From: Pseudomonadales bacterium
GTDB lineage: Bacteria > Pseudomonadota > Gammaproteobacteria > Pseudomonadales > Ketobacteraceae
Assembly (NCBI GenBank): GCA_002701845.1
Contig: NZXG01000002.1
Coordinates: forward strand, 80,340-144,339
Direction: 5' to 3'
Length of the DNA stretch: 64,000 nt
A model generated the notes under the pieces. The model searched no databases. It worked only from the letters and a program-made list of their open reading frames with translations, and was not told where the DNA came from. Of this stretch, positions 62,073 to 64,000 are shown piece by piece. The position numbers were made by a program, and so were the translations under genes. Positions within the stretch are counted from its first letter, which is position 1. The number at the start of each line of letters is the position of its first letter.

Positions 62073-63284
62073 CTAGTTTCCAGTGTACAGTTTGTAGTTA
62101 CTGCGACCGGACCCCTTCGCCTGATACAAAGCAATATCCGCACTTTTCATAATCGAAGACACATTGTCATTGCCATCGGAAATGGCAATACCGATGCTGG
62201 AGGAGATGCTGAGCTGCTTACCCGCCAGTATCAGCGGTTCACTGAATTCATCGAGAATCGCTTTCGCGGTACGCTCCAGTTCCACCTCGGTAACACCCAC
62301 CATCAGCACGGTAAATTCATCCCCCCCCAAACGAAAAGCACTGGCATTGTCGGGCAGCGCGGCCTGCAGCCGCTTGGCCACCGCTTTCAGCAGCAGATCC
62401 CCAATGTCGTGGCCCAGCTCGTCGTTGATATCCTTGAATTTATCCAGGTCCAGAAAAATCAGGCCCATGCGCTCCGCGGAACGCCGTGCGTTCTCCAGTG
62501 CGAACACCAGTCTTTCACTGAACATCCGCCGATTGGCCAGCTGGGTCAGAGGGTCGTAGTAGGCCAGCCGGGTCAACTCCTCCTTGTCCGCTTCGATCTT
62601 GGCCAGCATGGCGTTGAAGGCATGAATGGCATCGCCAATTTCGTCTTCACTGGTGGCGGTGGCGCGGATGGAAAAGTTGCTATGCTCGGAAATCTTGTTG
62701 GCGACATTACCCAGATCGACGATGGGCTCGTAAATCGCCTTTTGTAACCTCTGGGTCAACAGAAACGCCATCAAGAGGGAGATGCCCAGTATTCCCACAC
62801 TGACCACAAGCTGGCTCTGCAGACGGCGGTCCAGATCCACCAGGCTGGTGCGGACCAGAACACTGCCAATACCCAGCCCGTTGAGCTCGATGGCCTGATA
62901 GGCATCAAGAAAGCCCTGCTCAAAGTATTCGCCAGGAGTTCTGGGCGGGCTCGGGCATGCCAGAGAGGCCGCTGAATCACGCCCCACCCTGGCAAACACC
63001 TGCTGTTCCATATCATACATACAGGCCAGCACCACGGATTCCCGCACCAGTAACGAGGAAAGGTTGTCTGCCGCCCGGGGCTGGTCCCGGAAACTGAGCG
63101 CAGCGGCACTGCGGGAGGCAATCACCCTGGCCAGTATCGACATTTCCTCAGCCAGGATCTCTTCCTGTTTCATCCGGTCATAGGCCATCACGCCCACACC
63201 GGTAAACAGCAGGCCCATGGTGGAGGTCAGCAGCACCACTACGATCAGCTTGGTTTTTATTTTTAATTGCTTGAATTGAATCAT
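62073..63284 (-). CDS. Diguanylate cyclase with CHASE8, HAMP and GGDEF domains
   Basis: 403-residue membrane sensor making c-di-GMP. TM1 (about 12-34), a CHASE8-like periplasmic domain (LARVIASRSAAALSFRDQPR) to about 155, TM2 (LVVSVGILGISLLMAFLLTQ), HAMP (YEPIVDLGNVANKISEHSNF) and an intact GGDEF domain (YDPLTQLANRRMFSERL, FLDLDKFKDINDELGHDIGD, RLGGDEFTVLM). No clear RxxD inhibitory site precedes GGDEF. The stop TAG lies in the CTAG at the edge of the MITE-like element; the last residues (YKLYTGN) may differ from the ancestral end by a few codons. Could feed c-di-GMP to LapD, but that is inference. Confidence 0.92.
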   Translation of the reverse strand: MIQFKQLKIKTKLIVVVLLTSTMGLLFTGVGVMAYDRMKQEEILAEEMSILARVIASRSAAALSFRDQPRAADNLSSLLVRESVVLACMYDMEQQVFARVGRDSAASLACPSPPRTPGEYFEQGFLDAYQAIELNGLGIGSVLVRTSLVDLDRRLQSQLVVSVGILGISLLMAFLLTQRLQKAIYEPIVDLGNVANKISEHSNFSIRATATSEDEIGDAIHAFNAMLAKIEADKEELTRLAYYDPLTQLANRRMFSERLVFALENARRSAERMGLIFLDLDKFKDINDELGHDIGDLLLKAVAKRLQAALPDNASAFRLGGDEFTVLMVGVTEVELERTAKAILDEFSEPLILAGKQLSISSSIGIAISDGNDNVSSIMKSADIALYQAKGSGRSNYKLYTGN

Positions 63285-63525
63285 AGTGGCTTACAAAGAT
63301 CGCGACTGGTGAGTTTTCTCCGTGACGTTACCCATATCCGTCAGCAGGGACTCTGCCCCCATGCCAGGCTTTGCTACATTTATTGAAATGACTTATATAC
63401 TTCGTTTGAGTATAAACAAATAATGCACAGTTTGCGGTAAATTCACTATCAATATTCTGCTCCCCCTGATCGGGTATCATCAGCGCCTCACGCGGCCCGG
63501 AACCGGCGCCAATCCAGGGTCATGG

Positions 63526-63913
63526 TTGCGGCGGCGGGCAACAGCGATTCTATTGCTGGCGATAACCGTACTGCCCGCGGGCATACAGGCCCGGACACCC
63601 GCTGACATCGCTTCGCCGGAACTGGTGGTGGACGGTAAAGTACTGATCAAACGCATTCAACTGAAAGGCGAAACCCTGTTTCCCCAATACGGCGTCACCG
63701 AAGCCTTCCTCAACGCGCGCCTGAAGGCCGCATATGCCAACATGGATCCATGGATGAGCGTAGCGGATATGCACCGGCTGGCGGATACTCTGGCCCAGGC
63801 TTACCAGGAGCAGGGGCTGACGTTTAATCAGGTGTTTGTGGTGCCCGACGCCATCGACAATCACACTCTGACCATCAATGTCCTGCCCGGACGAATCAGC
63901 GAAATCAACATAA
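63526..63913 (+). pseudogene. ShlB/FhaC-type two-partner secretion transporter, 5' part
   Basis: N-terminal ~129 residues of a type Vb secretion outer-membrane transporter. I start at TTG 63526 (CAGGG eight bases upstream), giving MRRRATAILLLAITVLPAGI as signal peptide, then a POTRA_2 domain: IKRIQLKGETLFPQYGVTEA, MSVADMHRLADTLAQAYQEQ and GLTFNQVFVVPDAID, ending TINVLPGRISEINI. POTRA-2 and the 16-strand barrel are missing because the sequence changes at 63914 into a likely insertion element; the frame then runs to a stop at 63969. It should export a partner adhesin or haemolysin if intact. Confidence 0.8.
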
Positions 63914-64000
63914 GGGCACCTCTAAAAATTGCCCCGATTAAAGTAAAATACCACCATCGCATCAAATAGGTCACCATCACTATGCAAGCAGGCTTTTTCG
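63914..64000 (+). mobile_element. Left end of an IS5-family-like insertion element
   Basis: From 63914 the sequence starts GGGCACCTCTAAAAATTGCC, the sort of G-rich end found in IS5-group elements, and at 63982 an ATG opens a reading frame MQAGFF... matching the usual beginning (MxxxGFF) of one IS5 transposase subgroup. The host gene's POTRA reading is lost exactly at this point, and TAA at 63911-63913 could be the target duplication. Only 87 bp are in the window, so the other end and the transposase cannot be checked. Confidence 0.65.

Overview
The window looks like a chromosomal segment of a marine-type gammaproteobacterium related to the Pseudomonadales/Oceanospirillales. The pilMNOPQ-aroK-aroB-damX-gltB order, the accB-accC-prmA-DUF3426-dusB-fis-purH-purD order, a long (~530 residue) isocitrate lyase and a lapD/lapG pair are all Pseudomonas-like. 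A genus near Alcanivorax, Ketobacter or Marinobacter would fit, but that is a guess. Most of the window is GC-rich; three blocks are clearly AT-richer and look accessory. I see no tRNA, rRNA or CRISPR array.

Layout. 1-9217 (minus strand): start of gltB, then the type IV pilus assembly operon pilMNOPQ running into aroK, aroB and damX. 9427-12012: penicillin-binding protein 1A, divergent from pilM. 12230-21664: an accessory island directly behind mrcA. It holds an orphan type VI secretion spike cluster (VgrG, DUF6484, DUF2169, a ketosynthase-like protein, a DUF4150/PAAR protein with an HNH-like C-terminal toxin domain, a SMI1/KNR4 immunity protein and a TIGR02270 HEAT-like protein), then a BrnT/BrnA-like toxin-antitoxin pair, then broken copies of the mrcA 3' end and of the TIGR02270 gene, then two unrecognised small genes. 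No T6SS core (tssB/C/K/L/M/clpV) is present, so the spike proteins must use a machine encoded elsewhere.

21808-24420 (minus): aceA and a PhzF-family gene. 24598-42297 (plus): a capsule/exopolysaccharide locus: Wzi-like outer-membrane protein, large multi-SLBB export protein, Wzz-like chain-length protein, EpsG/Wzy-like polymerase, sugar-modifying enzymes and glycosyltransferases, a Wzx-like flippase, and at the end the WcaJ-type initiating transferase. The middle (about 28.0-40.9 kb) is AT-rich, while the two ends are GC-rich, so the serotype-determining cassette appears to have been exchanged inside conserved flanking genes.

42399-46154 (minus): DUF2333 protein, LapD (c-di-GMP receptor) and LapG (periplasmic adhesin protease), a biofilm-retention module whose LapA-type adhesin is not in the window. 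46336-58173 (plus): dsbD, aroQ, accB, accC, prmA, a DUF3426 zinc-ribbon protein, dusB, fis, purH, purD. dusB carries an in-frame stop that removes its last ~40 residues. 58210-63284 (minus): an FG-GAP lipoprotein, an M14/aspartoacylase-like hydrolase and a CHASE8-HAMP-GGDEF diguanylate cyclase; a 263-bp MITE-like element lies between the last two. 63526-64000: a two-partner-secretion (ShlB/FhaC-like) transporter gene cut after its POTRA domain by what looks like an IS5-family element running off the window.

The points I find most worth following are the mrcA 3'-end direct repeats that bracket the T6SS/TA island, the unexplained gene pair at 20845-21664, the dusB nonsense codon, the MITE that supplies a gene's stop codon, and the perfect 25-bp inverted-repeat element upstream of purD.
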